A stretch of DNA of 64,000 nt from JAGOEY01 sp017997515 (GTDB taxonomy: Bacteria > Pseudomonadota > Gammaproteobacteria > Burkholderiales > Burkholderiaceae_C): positions 1,922,001 to 1,986,000 of the forward strand of contig CP111109.1 in NCBI GenBank assembly GCA_026314275.1. Reading direction: 5' to 3'. The position numbers and the translations under genes are program-made. Within the stretch, counting starts at the first letter, position 1. The number at the start of each line of letters is the position of its first letter. The notes beneath the pieces were generated by a model. That model was not told where the DNA came from and did not search any database. It saw only the letters and a program-made list of their open reading frames with translations. Below, one piece after another: positions 54,096-62,263 of this stretch.

Positions 54096-54908
54096 ATGCG
54101 AAACAACAATGTGATGGCGAATCGAGGCACATGGCCGATGTGGGTTTTTCTGCTTCTGCTCGTGTGGATGGGCTGGCCCATGGGGGCCGTCCATGCACAG
54201 GACAAAAAATGCGCGGTGGTGCTGATGCATGGCAAGTGGGGCAACACGCAGTACATCAGTTTTTTTGGGCGCAAGCTCGAACCCACCTGCACCGTCAAAA
54301 CGCTCGAAATGCCGTGGTCGCAGCGCCGCGCCTATGACGCCGACTACCCGGCAGCGCTGCAAGAAATTGCGGCACAGGTCCAGGCCTTTCGCACGCAAGG
54401 CTACCAACGTGTGCTGCTGGTGGGCCACAGCTTTGGTGCCAATGCCGCCATGGCGTATATGGCCGAGGTAGGCGATGCGGATGGGGTGATTGCGCTGGCA
54501 CCCGGGCACAGCCCCTTGAACATGTACGGTCGCAACATCGGCCGTGAGGCGGTGGACAAAGCCCGTGAGCTGGTGGCCGCAGGCAAGGCCGGGGAGAGTC
54601 TTTCGATGGACGACCTGAACCAGGGCCAGCGCAGGTCGATACGTATGCCTGCCGGTGTGCTGCTGAGTTACTTCGACCCGCAGGGTGTGGGCGAGATGTC
54701 GGCCACCGCGCCCCGGTTCAAGAAGCCCGTGCCGTTTATGTGGGTGATTGGCACCGCAGACCCCCTTTTTCGGGGTGGTGAGGCCTATGCCTGGAACAAA
54801 GCTCCCGCCCATCCCCAAAGCCAGTACCTGGTGGTGACAGCCGACCATGCAGGCACGCCCGATGTGGCTGTGGCGCAGGTGCTGGAGTGGATCCAGAAAC
54901 TGGAGTGA
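54096..54908 (+). CDS. Exported alpha/beta hydrolase
   Basis: 270 residues from the ATG at 54096 with AAAGAGGG upstream. A hydrophobic N-terminal segment (WVFLLLLVWMGWPMGAVHAQ) looks like a signal peptide. The fold shows CAVVLMHGKWG (oxyanion region), the nucleophile elbow LLVGHSFGANAAMAYM with Ser about residue 113, an acid in WVIGTADPLF and the His in VVTADHAGTPD. The substrate is unknown; likely a periplasmic esterase or similar. Divergent from the tautomerase gene. Confidence 0.88.
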   Translation: MRNNNVMANRGTWPMWVFLLLLVWMGWPMGAVHAQDKKCAVVLMHGKWGNTQYISFFGRKLEPTCTVKTLEMPWSQRRAYDADYPAALQEIAAQVQAFRTQGYQRVLLVGHSFGANAAMAYMAEVGDADGVIALAPGHSPLNMYGRNIGREAVDKARELVAAGKAGESLSMDDLNQGQRRSIRMPAGVLLSYFDPQGVGEMSATAPRFKKPVPFMWVIGTADPLFRGGEAYAWNKAPAHPQSQYLVVTADHAGTPDVAVAQVLEWIQKLE

Positions 54909-54944
54909 CCTGCGGGCCCTGCTGGCGTGGCCTGCGTCCGTACG

Positions 54945-55169
54945 TCAGCGTGCAGGCGTGGCGTCCAGCGGTGTGCCGCACCGCGCACACACACAGGCCT
55001 TGTTGCGCAGCGGTGCCGGGATACGTTCCAGCACGTCGGCCGGAATCTTTTGAGCCAGACACCAGCACGGCGGCTGTGGCAGCCCTGTTGCGCGTTCCAG
55101 TTCCATCGCACAGCGGTTGGCGCTGCCACACAGGGGGCAGAGGCTCGGGTCGATGGAGGACGGCAGCAT
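54945..55169 (-). CDS. Cysteine-rich CWC family protein
   Basis: 74 residues from the ATG at 55169. Cysteines are arranged as LCPLCGSANRC, PPCWCLAQKI and KACVCARCGTP, the pattern of the small zinc-binding CWC family, named after its C-W-C motif. Function unknown; members are found next to unrelated genes in beta- and gammaproteobacteria. A TTG ten codons upstream is also possible. Confidence 0.85.
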   Translation of the reverse strand: MLPSSIDPSLCPLCGSANRCAMELERATGLPQPPCWCLAQKIPADVLERIPAPLRNKACVCARCGTPLDATPAR

Positions 55170-55221
55170 GGGCGTGTAATGGAGCAAATGGGGGCGCAAC
55201 AGCGGCAGGATAGCGCCAAAT

Positions 55222-55252
55222 AAAAAACCGGCACCCTGGGTGCCGGTTTTTT
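55222..55252 (-). terminator. Terminator downstream of malate synthase G
   Basis: AAAAAACCGGCACC and GGTGCCGGTTTTTT make a near-perfect symmetric hairpin with T-runs on both strands, so it can act in both directions. It ends glcB transcription before the CWC gene. Confidence 0.92.
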
Positions 55253-55259
55253 ACATTTT

Positions 55260-55325
55260 TAAGAGCCAAAATGGCTTCTGGCGCCCATCTGGTGTGCGCA
55301 AGCAGCTATCAATGTGATAGCTGTT
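55260..55325 (-). repeat. 62-bp three-hairpin repeat, copy M (inverted)
   Basis: Minus strand: GCTATCACATTGATAGCTG, then CTTGCGCACACCAGATGGGC, GCCAGAAGCC and ATTTTGGCTC. Close to the consensus. Between glcB and its terminator. Confidence 0.85.
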
Positions 55326-55328
55326 GGG

Positions 55329-57545
55329 TCAGGCAGCCGCCTTCACCTTCAAGCGCCACGCATGCAGCAGCGGCTCGGTGTAGCCACTGGGCTGGGCCAG
55401 GCCTTCAAACACCAGCTCGGTGGCAGCCTTGTAGGCAGCGCTGGTGCCGAAGTGGCCCGCCATCGGTTTGTAGAGTGGGTCACCCGCATTCTGTCCGTCC
55501 ACCACGGCGGCCATCCGCTCGAAGGTTTCGGTGATCTGTTCCTTGGTCACCACGCCGTGCAGCAGCCAGTTGGCCATGTGCTGGCTGCTGATGCGCAGGG
55601 TGGCGCGGTCTTCCATCAGGCCGACGTTGTGGATGTCGGGCACCTTCGAGCAGCCCACGCCCTGGTCCACCCAGCGCACCACGTAGCCCAGGATGCCCTG
55701 TGCGTTGTTGTCCAGTTCTTGCTGCTTCTCTGCAGCGGTCCAGTTCGGTGTGGCCGTCACGGGGATCTGCAGCAGGTTGGACAGGATGCCGTCGCGTGTG
55801 GCGACCGGGTCGGTGGCGGCGTCGGCTTTTTCCAGCGCGATTTGTACGTCGGACACCAGCACCTGGTGGTAGTGCAGCGCATGCAGCGTGGCACCGGTCG
55901 GGCTGGGCACCCAGGCGGTGTTGGCACCGGCCTTGGGGTGTGCGATTTTTTGTTCCAGCATGGCGGCCATCAGGTCGGGCATGGCCCACATACCCTTGCC
56001 GATCTGCGCCTTGCCGCGCAGGCCACACGACAGGCCCACCAGCACGTTGTTCTTCTCATACGCCTGGATCCAGGCGCTGGCCTTCATGTCACCCTTGCGG
56101 ATCATGGGGCCAGCCTGCATGGCGGTGTGCATCTCGTCGCCCGTGCGGTCCAGGAAGCCGGTGTTGATGAAGGCCACGCGGCTGGCGGCGGCGGCAATAC
56201 AGGCTTTCAGGTTGACGCTGGTGCGGCGCTCTTCGTCCATGATGCCGAGCTTGACGGTGCTGTCGGCCAGGCCCAGCACCTTTTCCACACGGCTGAACAG
56301 CTCTGCGGCAAATGCGACTTCGGCGGGGCCGTGCATCTTGGGCTTCACGATGTAGACGCTGCCCGTGCGGCTGTTGCGGATGCCATTCGCGCCACGGCCT
56401 TGCAGGTCGTGCAGGGCGATGGTGGTGGTCACCATGGCGTCCAAGATGCCTTCGGGGATTTCGCGGGTAGCACCGTCGGCGGCGGTGTAGGTGATGGCCG
56501 GGTTGGTCATCAGGTGGCCCACATTGCGCACAAACATCAGCGAGCGGCCATGCAGTCGCACGTCGCCGCTGCCGGAGGGTGCGGTGTACACACGGTCGGG
56601 GTTGAGTCCGCGCGTGAAGGTCTTGCCGCCCTTGGCGACTTCTTCGGTCAGCGTGCCCTTCAGGATGCCAAGCCAGTTGCCATAGGCCACAACCTTGTCG
56701 TCCGCATCCACCACGGCCACCGAGTCTTCCAGGTCGAGGATGGTGGACAGCGCGGATTCCAGCACCAGGTCGCTCACACCCGCCGCGTCGGTTTTGCCAA
56801 TAGCGGTGCTGCGGTCGATCTGGATGTCGATGTGGATGCCGTTGTGGACGATCAGCACCGACGTGGGCGCAGCCGCATCACCTTGGTAACCGACGAACTG
56901 GCTTGGGTCCTTCAGGCCGCTGCTGGCAGCACCCAGTGCCACCAGCAGTTGCCCGCCCACCACGGTGTAGCCCGTGGCATCCACGTGGGAGCCATGGGCC
57001 AGCGGCGCGGCGTCGTTTAGCAGCTTGCGGGCGAATGCGATTACCTTGGCGCCGCGCACGGGGTTGTAGCCCTTGCCTTTTTCGGCACCGTCGGCCTCGG
57101 GAATAGCGTCGGTGCCATACAGCGCGTCGTACAGGCTGCCCCAGCGGGCGTTGGCCGCGTTGAGTGCGTAACGGGCGTTCAGGATCGGCACCACCAGCTG
57201 CGGGCCGGCCTGGGTGGCGAGTTCGGCGTCCACGTTGGCCGTGGTGGCCTTGGCGTCGGCGGGCTGGGGTACCAGGTAGCCAATGGTCTCCAGGAAGCTG
57301 CGGTAGGCCACCATGTTGGTGATGGGGCCGGGGTTGGCCTTGTGCCAGGTGTCCAGCTCCGTCTGCAGGCGGTCACGCTCGGCCAGCAGCGCGATGTTCT
57401 TGGGGGCCAGGTCGGCCACGATGGCGTCAAAACCGGCCCAGAACGCGGCGGCATCCACCCCGGTGCCAGGCAGCACTTGGTCTTCGATAAAACGGTGGAG
57501 AACGGTTGCCACCTGCAGGCGGTGGACGGTAGTGCGGGCTGTCAT
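55329..57545 (-). CDS. glcB: Malate synthase G
   Basis: 738 residues from the ATG at 57545. Condenses glyoxylate with acetyl-CoA to malate. The G isoform is shown by its size and by motifs such as NARWGSLYDALYGTDAIPE, LDLEDSVAVVDADDKV, NRNVGHLM-like MFVRNVGHLMTNP, KPKMHGPAEVAFAAELF and MDEERRTSVNLKACI; the C-terminal catalytic Asp region is VPDIHNVGLMEDRATLRIS. Divergent from the lyase/CoA-transferase fusion across 277 bp. No isocitrate lyase or glycolate oxidase genes are in the window. Confidence 0.97.
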   Translation of the reverse strand: MTARTTVHRLQVATVLHRFIEDQVLPGTGVDAAAFWAGFDAIVADLAPKNIALLAERDRLQTELDTWHKANPGPITNMVAYRSFLETIGYLVPQPADAKATTANVDAELATQAGPQLVVPILNARYALNAANARWGSLYDALYGTDAIPEADGAEKGKGYNPVRGAKVIAFARKLLNDAAPLAHGSHVDATGYTVVGGQLLVALGAASSGLKDPSQFVGYQGDAAAPTSVLIVHNGIHIDIQIDRSTAIGKTDAAGVSDLVLESALSTILDLEDSVAVVDADDKVVAYGNWLGILKGTLTEEVAKGGKTFTRGLNPDRVYTAPSGSGDVRLHGRSLMFVRNVGHLMTNPAITYTAADGATREIPEGILDAMVTTTIALHDLQGRGANGIRNSRTGSVYIVKPKMHGPAEVAFAAELFSRVEKVLGLADSTVKLGIMDEERRTSVNLKACIAAAASRVAFINTGFLDRTGDEMHTAMQAGPMIRKGDMKASAWIQAYEKNNVLVGLSCGLRGKAQIGKGMWAMPDLMAAMLEQKIAHPKAGANTAWVPSPTGATLHALHYHQVLVSDVQIALEKADAATDPVATRDGILSNLLQIPVTATPNWTAAEKQQELDNNAQGILGYVVRWVDQGVGCSKVPDIHNVGLMEDRATLRISSQHMANWLLHGVVTKEQITETFERMAAVVDGQNAGDPLYKPMAGHFGTSAAYKAATELVFEGLAQPSGYTEPLLHAWRLKVKAAA

Positions 57546-57721
57546 GGGGCGCTCCAAAGAAATTGAATGGGGTGAACAAGGCTCTTGGCTGCATGGAGCC
57601 ATGGGGCTACTGTATTGCATCTGTTTTGCAAGTTAAATGAACTTAAACCAGCTTGACCTTTGCTTTTTTCGCACAGATCATGGGGGACTAGCAGGAGCTA
57701 TTGCCGAAATTTGGGCCAAAA

Positions 57722-57786
57722 TTAAGTATGTTTTAGCCATCTAGCGCACGTCCCACATGCGCGAACAGCTATCAAAATAGTAGTAT
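57722..57786 (-). repeat. 62-bp three-hairpin repeat, copy N (inverted)
   Basis: Minus strand: ACTATTTTGATAGCTG, then TTCGCGCATGTGGGACGTGC, GCTAGATGGC and TAAAACATAC. Located in the divergent promoter region between malate synthase and the lyase/CoA-transferase gene, 37 bp before the latter. Confidence 0.75.
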
Positions 57787-57822
57787 TCAGCCCTGCACCC
57801 AGGGCGACCGAGAAATCCCGCC

Positions 57823-59994
57823 ATGTCTCCAGTCCCTTCATCCTCTGCCGTCCTCATCAGCGAAGTCGGCCCGCGCGACGGCCTGCAATCGGTCAAAGCC
57901 ACCATGCCCACGGCCGACAAACTGCGCTGGATCGACGCGCTGTATGCCGCCGGGGTGCGTGAAATCGAGGTTGCATCTTTCGTGCCCGCCCGGCTGCTGC
58001 CGCAGATGGCCGATGCGGCCGAAGTGGTGCGCCACGCCTGCACTTTGCCCGGCCTGACCGTGATGGCGCTGGTGCCCAACCGGCGCGGGGCCGAGGCGGC
58101 GCTGGCCGCAGGGGTGCACAAACTCACCATGCCGGTGTCGGCCAGCGCGGCCCATTCGCTGGCCAATGTGCGCAAGACCCGTGAAGAAATGGTGGCCGAG
58201 CTGCGCGCCATTGCCGACCTGCGGCGCGACACCGCGCCCCATGTGCTGCTGGAGGTGGGCATGTCCACCGCATTTGGCTGCACGCTGCAGGGCCAGGTGC
58301 CCGAAGACGATGTGCTCTGGCTGGCTACGCAGTGTGCTGAGGCCGGGGCCGATGAAGTGGGCCTGTCCGACACCGTGGGGTATGCCAACCCGGCCCAGGT
58401 GCGTCGCCTGTTCCGGCGTTTGCGTGCCGCGCTGGGCGACAAGGCGGGTGCGGCGCATATGCACAACACGCGTGGACTGGGCTTGGCCAACTGCTTGGCG
58501 GCTTATGAAGAGGGCGTGCGCACCTTCGACGCATCGCTGGGCGGCCTGGGCGGCTGCCCGTATGCGCCTGGTGCCTCGGGCAATGTGGTGACCGAAGACC
58601 TGGTGTTTATGTTCGAAGCCATGGGGGTTGCCACCGGCATCGACCTCGAACGGCTCATCGCGGCCCGCAAACCGCTGATGGCAGGTCTGCCCGGCGAGCC
58701 TGTGTACGGCATGACGCCCGAAGCCGGTTTGCCCAAAAACTGGCAACAGCCGCAGGCTGTGCGCCCTGCACCGGCCCCCTCAGCGCTGCCGTACACGGGC
58801 ACGCATTCGGAAGCACACCTGCCGTACGCAGGTGTGCGGGTTGTCGAATTCACCCACATGGTGATGGGCCCCACCTGCGGCATGCTGCTGGGCGACCTGG
58901 GGGCCGAGGTGATCAAGGTCGAGCCCATTGACGGCGACAACACGCGCCGCCTGCTGGGCTCGGGCGCGGGGTTTTTTCCCACCTTCAACCGCAACAAAAA
59001 AAGCATCGCACTTGACCTGAAGCAGCCCGCCGGGGTTGAAGCCGCACTCAAGCTGATCGCCACCGCCGACATCGTCAGCGAGAACTTCAAACCCGGCACC
59101 ATGCAGAAGCTGGGCCTGGACTACGCCACGCTCAAGAAGCTGAACCCCCGCCTCATCTACGTCAGCCACAAAGGTTTTCTGCCCGGCCCGTACGACCACC
59201 GCACCGCACTCGACGAAGTGGTGCAGATGATGGGGGGCCTGGCCTACATGACCGGCCGCATCGGCGACCCATTACGTGCAGGCACCAGCGTGAACGACAT
59301 CATGGGTGGCATGTTCGGGGCCATCGGTGCCATGGCCGCACTGCGCCAGCGCGAATTGACGGGCGAAGGCTGCGAAGTGCAGTCGGCGCTGTTCGAGAAC
59401 AACATCTTCCTGGTGGCCCAGCACATGATGCAGTTCGCCGCCACCGGCCAGGCCGCCGACCCGATGCCCAGCCGCATCTCGGCCTGGGGCGTGTACGACG
59501 TGTTCACCGTGAAAGACGGCGCGCAGATCTTTCTGGCGGCGGTCAGCGACAAACAATGGGGCATCTTCTGCCAGGCCTTTGCGCTGGATGACCTGCTGGC
59601 CGACCCGCGCCTGGCTACCAACAACGACCGTGTGCGTGCCCGTGCGTGGATGATGCCTATCCTGCGCGAACGCCTGGCCACCTACAGCGCGGCTGAGCTC
59701 AGCGACGTGTTCGAGCGCAACGCGCTGCCCTTCGCGCCCATCACCCAGCCGCAGCACCTGTTCGACGACCCCCACCTCAACGCCACCGGCGGCCTGGCCC
59801 CCGTGCGGATGAACGACGGCAGCCTGTCGAAAGTGCCCCTGATGCCCTTCACCCTCGGCGGCCAGCGCCCCGGCATCCGCCTGCAGCCGCCCACGTTGGG
59901 TGAACACACCCGCAGCCTGCTGCACGAGGTGGGGTACAGCGCGGAGCAGATCAAAACCCTGGTGCAGCAGCACATCACCCACGCGGCGGAGTGA
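57823..59994 (+). CDS. Fused HMG-CoA-lyase-type aldolase and CaiB/BaiF class III CoA-transferase
   Basis: 723 residues. Residues about 8-300 are a HMGL-like lyase: SEVGPRDGLQ (Arg18, Asp19), the metal ligands in HMHNTRGLGLANC, and the loop GLGGCPYAPGASGNVVTED with the catalytic Cys. After a Pro/Ala-rich linker (about 300-335), residues 336-720 are a class III CoA-transferase: VRVVEFTHMVMGPTCGMLLG, LGAEVIKVEPIDGDNTRRLL and RAGTSVNDIMGGM with the catalytic Asp492. No frameshift or stop separates them. A transferase that charges an acid with CoA and a lyase that splits the CoA ester would make a two-step enzyme, as the separate citramalate CoA-transferase and citramalyl-CoA lyase do in Chloroflexus. 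The substrate is inferred. The LysR gene follows after 10 bp. Confidence 0.93.
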   Translation: MSPVPSSSAVLISEVGPRDGLQSVKATMPTADKLRWIDALYAAGVREIEVASFVPARLLPQMADAAEVVRHACTLPGLTVMALVPNRRGAEAALAAGVHKLTMPVSASAAHSLANVRKTREEMVAELRAIADLRRDTAPHVLLEVGMSTAFGCTLQGQVPEDDVLWLATQCAEAGADEVGLSDTVGYANPAQVRRLFRRLRAALGDKAGAAHMHNTRGLGLANCLAAYEEGVRTFDASLGGLGGCPYAPGASGNVVTEDLVFMFEAMGVATGIDLERLIAARKPLMAGLPGEPVYGMTPEAGLPKNWQQPQAVRPAPAPSALPYTGTHSEAHLPYAGVRVVEFTHMVMGPTCGMLLGDLGAEVIKVEPIDGDNTRRLLGSGAGFFPTFNRNKKSIALDLKQPAGVEAALKLIATADIVSENFKPGTMQKLGLDYATLKKLNPRLIYVSHKGFLPGPYDHRTALDEVVQMMGGLAYMTGRIGDPLRAGTSVNDIMGGMFGAIGAMAALRQRELTGEGCEVQSALFENNIFLVAQHMMQFAATGQAADPMPSRISAWGVYDVFTVKDGAQIFLAAVSDKQWGIFCQAFALDDLLADPRLATNNDRVRARAWMMPILRERLATYSAAELSDVFERNALPFAPITQPQHLFDDPHLNATGGLAPVRMNDGSLSKVPLMPFTLGGQRPGIRLQPPTLGEHTRSLLHEVGYSAEQIKTLVQQHITHAAE

Positions 59995-60004
59995 GCACAC
60001 CAGC

Positions 60005-60928
60005 ATGGCCAAATTTAAACAGCTTGAATCCTTCGTCTCGGTGGCCACCCGGGGCAGCCTGACCGCCGCCGCCAAGGCCGAAGGTGTGGCCCCCGCCATC
60101 ATGGGCCGGCGCATTGATGCGCTGGAAGAACGGCTGGGCGTGAAGCTGCTGGTGCGCACGACGCGGCGTATCACCCTCACCCACGAAGGCAGCGCGTTCC
60201 TGGAAGACTGCCAGCGCCTGCTGGCGGAGTTCGCCAACGCCGAAGCCAGTGTCAGCGCGGGTGGTGTGAAGGCCAGCGGGCACCTGCGTATCACCGCCCC
60301 GGCCGGGTTTGGCCGCCGCCATGTGGCACCGCTGGTGCCCCGGTTCCACGCCCTGCACCGCGACGTCACCGTGTCGCTGAACCTCAGCGACCGCGTGGTG
60401 GACCTGGCCGGTGAAGGCTTTGACTGTGCCGTTCGGGTGGGTGACCTGCCGGACTCGTCACTCATCAGCGTGCGCCTGGCCGACAACCGCCGCATCTGTG
60501 TCGCCACGCCGCAGTACCTGCAGCAACACGGCACGCCACAACAGCCCACCGACCTGGCCAAACACGCCTGCCTCACCTTGTCGAGTGACGCATCCCAAAC
60601 CCGTGGCTGGGCCTTCACCGTGGCGCGGGGTGACAGCACCGAGCTGCTGCACCTGCGGCCAGCGGGCCCGCTCGACTGTTCGGACGGGCAGGTGTTACAC
60701 GACTGGTGCCTGGCCGGTTACGGCATCGCTTGGCGCAGCACCTGGGAGGTCGAGGCCGAGATCGCCAGCGGCCGCCTGGTGGCGGTGCTGGAGGAATTTG
60801 CCGCGCCGCCGAATGGCATTTACGTGGTGTTCCCCCAGCGCAAACACCTGGCCCTGCGGGTGCGTTTGTGGATGGACTTCCTGAAACATAATTACAGCCA
60901 ACCCGACTTCTGGAGATCAGCCGCATGA
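60005..60928 (+). CDS. LysR-family transcriptional regulator
   Basis: 307 residues from the ATG at 60005, 10 bp after the lyase/CoA-transferase fusion. The N-terminal HTH reads MAKFKQLESFVSVATRGSLT and AAAKAEGVAPAIMGRRIDAL; the effector domain has the DSSLISVRLADNRRICVATP and LHLRPAGPLDCSDGQVLHDW pieces of the CrgA/AphB-like subgroup. Same-strand position downstream suggests it is cotranscribed with, and may control, the upstream fusion or the divergent malate synthase. Confidence 0.94.
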   Translation: MAKFKQLESFVSVATRGSLTAAAKAEGVAPAIMGRRIDALEERLGVKLLVRTTRRITLTHEGSAFLEDCQRLLAEFANAEASVSAGGVKASGHLRITAPAGFGRRHVAPLVPRFHALHRDVTVSLNLSDRVVDLAGEGFDCAVRVGDLPDSSLISVRLADNRRICVATPQYLQQHGTPQQPTDLAKHACLTLSSDASQTRGWAFTVARGDSTELLHLRPAGPLDCSDGQVLHDWCLAGYGIAWRSTWEVEAEIASGRLVAVLEEFAAPPNGIYVVFPQRKHLALRVRLWMDFLKHNYSQPDFWRSAA

Positions 60929-60978
60929 CCACCGAAGCCCACAGCCTGCGGCACACCATCCGGGCAAGACAGACATGA
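60925..60978 (+). CDS. Possible 17-codon bridging ORF between the LysR and MarC genes
   Basis: An ATG overlaps the LysR stop codon (ATGA) and the frame ends in a TGA that overlaps the MarC start codon (again ATGA). The peptide MTTEAHSLRHTIRARQT resembles nothing I know. It could be a coupling device or chance. Confidence 0.25.
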   Translation: MTTEAHSLRHTIRARQT

Positions 60979-61664
60979 CCGCTGCGATGCTCATCTTCCT
61001 CAAGGCGGTGCTGCTGGTGCCCATCACCTTGCTGCCCATCATGAACCCGCTGGGTAATGCGCCCATCTTCCTGTCCATGACGCAGGGCGCGGACGACGCC
61101 ACCACCAACAAGCTGGCCCAACGCGTGGCGACGAACTGCCTCTTCCTGCTGCTGGGGGCGGTTTTTGTCGGCTCGTATGTGCTGGCGTTTTTTGGGCTGT
61201 CGCTGCCCATCGTGCGGGTTGCCGGTGGTTTGCTGGTGGCCGCCACGGGCTGGCATTTGCTGCATGACAACGGCTCCGAGCATGGCGACAGCGCCATCCG
61301 CACCACGCTGTCGGAGGCAGACACCGTCAACTGGAGCGAAGGTGAACTGCGCCAGCGCAGCTTCTACCCCATCACGTTTCCGCTGACGGTCGGCCCCGGC
61401 TCTATCGCTGCCTCGATCGCTTTGGGCGCGCAGCAGCACGGCAAGGTGCTGGACTGGGTCATTTCGGGCAGTGCCGCCGCGCTGGGGGTGCTGATCACCG
61501 CCGTCAGTGTGTACTTCATCTACCGTTATGCCGGGCGGCTGCTGCGCTTCATGGGTGAGATGGGCACTACCGTGGTGATGCGCTTGTCGGCCTTCATTCT
61601 GCTTTGTATTGGGTTCGAGATCATGTGGACAGGTTTGTCGGTGCTGATCGAAGAACTCAAGTAG
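60975..61664 (+). CDS. MarC/UPF0056 family membrane protein
   Basis: 229 residues with about six membrane segments. LPIMNPLGNAPIFLSMTQGA (first helix and loop) and PITFPLTVGPGSIAASIALG are the two family signatures. MarC-type proteins are of unknown function; an early link with multiple antibiotic resistance was not confirmed. Start ATG 60975, 47 bp after the LysR stop; stop followed by a terminator shared with the convergent PsiF gene. Confidence 0.93.
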   Translation: MTAAMLIFLKAVLLVPITLLPIMNPLGNAPIFLSMTQGADDATTNKLAQRVATNCLFLLLGAVFVGSYVLAFFGLSLPIVRVAGGLLVAATGWHLLHDNGSEHGDSAIRTTLSEADTVNWSEGELRQRSFYPITFPLTVGPGSIAASIALGAQQHGKVLDWVISGSAAALGVLITAVSVYFIYRYAGRLLRFMGEMGTTVVMRLSAFILLCIGFEIMWTGLSVLIEELK

Positions 61665-61668
61665 AAAG

Positions 61669-61693
61669 CAAAAAGCCCCGCCAGGGCGGGGCC
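61669..61693 (-). terminator. Terminator between convergent MarC and PsiF genes
   Basis: AAAAAGCCCCGCC and GGCGGGGC make a strong hairpin; the T-run is on the minus strand, so it best serves the PsiF-like gene. Confidence 0.85.
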
Positions 61694-61714
61694 TCCGGTG
61701 CGCGCAAAGGCGAC

Positions 61715-62128
61715 TTATTTCTTGGCAGCGGGTGCCGCAGGCGTTGCGGGCATGGCCGGTGCGGCAGCTGGTGCTGCCATGGCGACCGGGGCCGCCGCTG
61801 TAGCGGGCTTGGCAGCAGCAGCTGGTTTGTCAGCGCTCAGGCATTCCTTCATGAAAGCCTGGCGTTCCTTGCCTTCTTTGCCAGTGGCTTTGAATTCGGT
61901 GCTGCAGGTGCCCATCTTGGTTTGCTGCTTCTCTTGTTTGCCGGAGGACAGGCATTCCTTCATGAAAGCCTTGCGCTCGTCACCCTTGAGTTCCTTGGCC
62001 TTGGGGTCGGCGTTGCAGGTCGTCATCTTGCTCTGCTGCTTGGTCTTGGCGTCCCCATCGGCCGCATGGCCCACGCCCATCGCAAAAACCATGGCTGCTG
62101 CAGCGCTCAGGGAAAGAAACTTGTTCAT
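61715..62128 (-). CDS. psiF: PsiF-repeat periplasmic protein
   Basis: 137 residues from the ATG at 62128. Signal peptide (MNKFLSLSAAAAMVFAMGVG, ending HAAD) followed by two PsiF repeats, KMTTCNADPKAKELKGDERK with AFMKECLS and KMGTCSTEFKATGKEGKERQ with AFMKECLS, then a low-complexity Ala/Pro tail. PsiF proteins are named for induction by phosphate starvation in E. coli, function unknown. Each repeat holds two Cys that could pair. No Pho box was recognised upstream. Confidence 0.9.
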   Translation of the reverse strand: MNKFLSLSAAAAMVFAMGVGHAADGDAKTKQQSKMTTCNADPKAKELKGDERKAFMKECLSSGKQEKQQTKMGTCSTEFKATGKEGKERQAFMKECLSADKPAAAAKPATAAAPVAMAAPAAAPAMPATPAAPAAKK

Positions 62129-62263
62129 GTTGTGTGTCCTGAAGAGAGTGGTTGGAGTGCAATCCTGGTGAAGGATCACCGTTATAACGTCGTGCACGGG
62201 CCAGCGGATGACGGCCCGCACGAAGAATACAGCGCCGTCTGCCCCAAACGTAAAATGGCCCCC

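Noticed and set aside
61604..62263. Upstream extension of the argS frame
   Set aside because: It runs antisense through the PsiF gene; the ArgRS domain begins at the ATG at 62264.
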